Shown: in pieces, positions 63,982 through 64,000 of the stretch
Layout: every line of letters starts with the position of its first letter
Position numbering within the stretch: position 1 is the stretch's first letter
Source of the DNA: Clostridiales bacterium
Lineage (GTDB): Bacteria; Bacillota; Clostridia; Oscillospirales; Acutalibacteraceae
Direction of reading: 5' to 3'
DNA: 64,000 nt
NCBI GenBank assembly: GCA_024690965.1
Contig: JAILOG010000001.1
Span: 144,922 to 208,921, forward strand
The notes under the pieces: model-generated
What the model was told of the DNA's origin: nothing
The model's database searches: none
What the model saw: the letters and a program-made list of their open reading frames with translations, nothing else
Program-made: the position numbers and the translations under genes

Positions 63982-64000
63982 TTCGTATGAATTTTGTTAT

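Overview
The window reads as a chromosomal segment of an anaerobic, probably spore-forming Clostridia, most likely Oscillospiraceae/Ruminococcaceae (Ruminococcus-like). Evidence: moderate-to-low G+C, Shine-Dalgarno-rich starts, near-consensus sigma-A promoters with 17-bp spacers, a CwlD-type cortex amidase and BofC-like protein, FAD-dependent ThyX in place of ThyA, an acetate kinase, and five secreted dockerin-bearing products. No phage, insertion sequence or CRISPR array was seen.

Layout. 1-5.5 kb: a truncated secreted Ig-like protein, enolase, an M50-like membrane protein that seems to have lost its catalytic residues, a nitroreductase, and a dockerin protein. 6-16 kb: a minus-strand run of seven closely spaced genes (MORN-repeat protein, thyX, thymidylate kinase, DJ-1/PfpI, mltG, U32 peptidase-like, alaS) apparently read from one promoter at 16.1 kb. 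16-21.5 kb: a BofC-like small protein, a stack of terminators, ackA divergent from tmcAL, and a UvrD/PcrA-type helicase. 21.5-22 kb: an initiator tRNA whose 3' end is duplicated 218 bp downstream. 22-35 kb: a DUF1508 protein, two large leucine-rich-repeat dockerin proteins, the rpsF-ssb-rpsR operon with tRNA-Thr, glgB, cwlD, and a dockerin gene broken by one in-frame TAA. 35-37 kb: a divergent EF-G paralogue.

37.5-50.1 kb is the metabolic centre: two divergent blocks, guaD-arcC-ygeW-ygeY leftward and two fold-type II PLP enzymes plus ssnA and ygfK rightward. This is the core of the anaerobic purine/urate degradation cluster known from E. coli and gut anaerobes. Guanine deamination, amidohydrolase and hydrolase steps, a carbamoyltransferase and carbamate kinase (ATP from carbamoyl phosphate) can all be read, but xanthine dehydrogenase, the hydantoinase-like HyuA and a normal YgeX ammonia-lyase are absent here; the two PLP enzymes sit where YgeX might be expected.

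50-64 kb: two copies of a roughly 200-bp dispersed intergenic element with five successive hairpins and compensatory base changes, another dockerin protein, a SLOG/DUF1273 protein divergent from a frameshifted XRE regulator, a RelB/YafQ toxin-antitoxin pair, lgt, a DUF4190 membrane protein, a coaD-rsmD and rsmA-rsmF RNA-modification/cofactor group, a 58-residue asparagine-rich ORF, an orphan ABC-3 metal permease, a lipoprotein and typA.

Strongest observations: the atypical purine cluster, the structured dispersed repeat, an identical tandem motif (21-bp phase) placed 3 bp upstream of the -35 boxes of two dockerin genes, the tRNA-fMet 3'-end duplication, and two single-lesion genes (in-frame stop, 1-nt frameshift).
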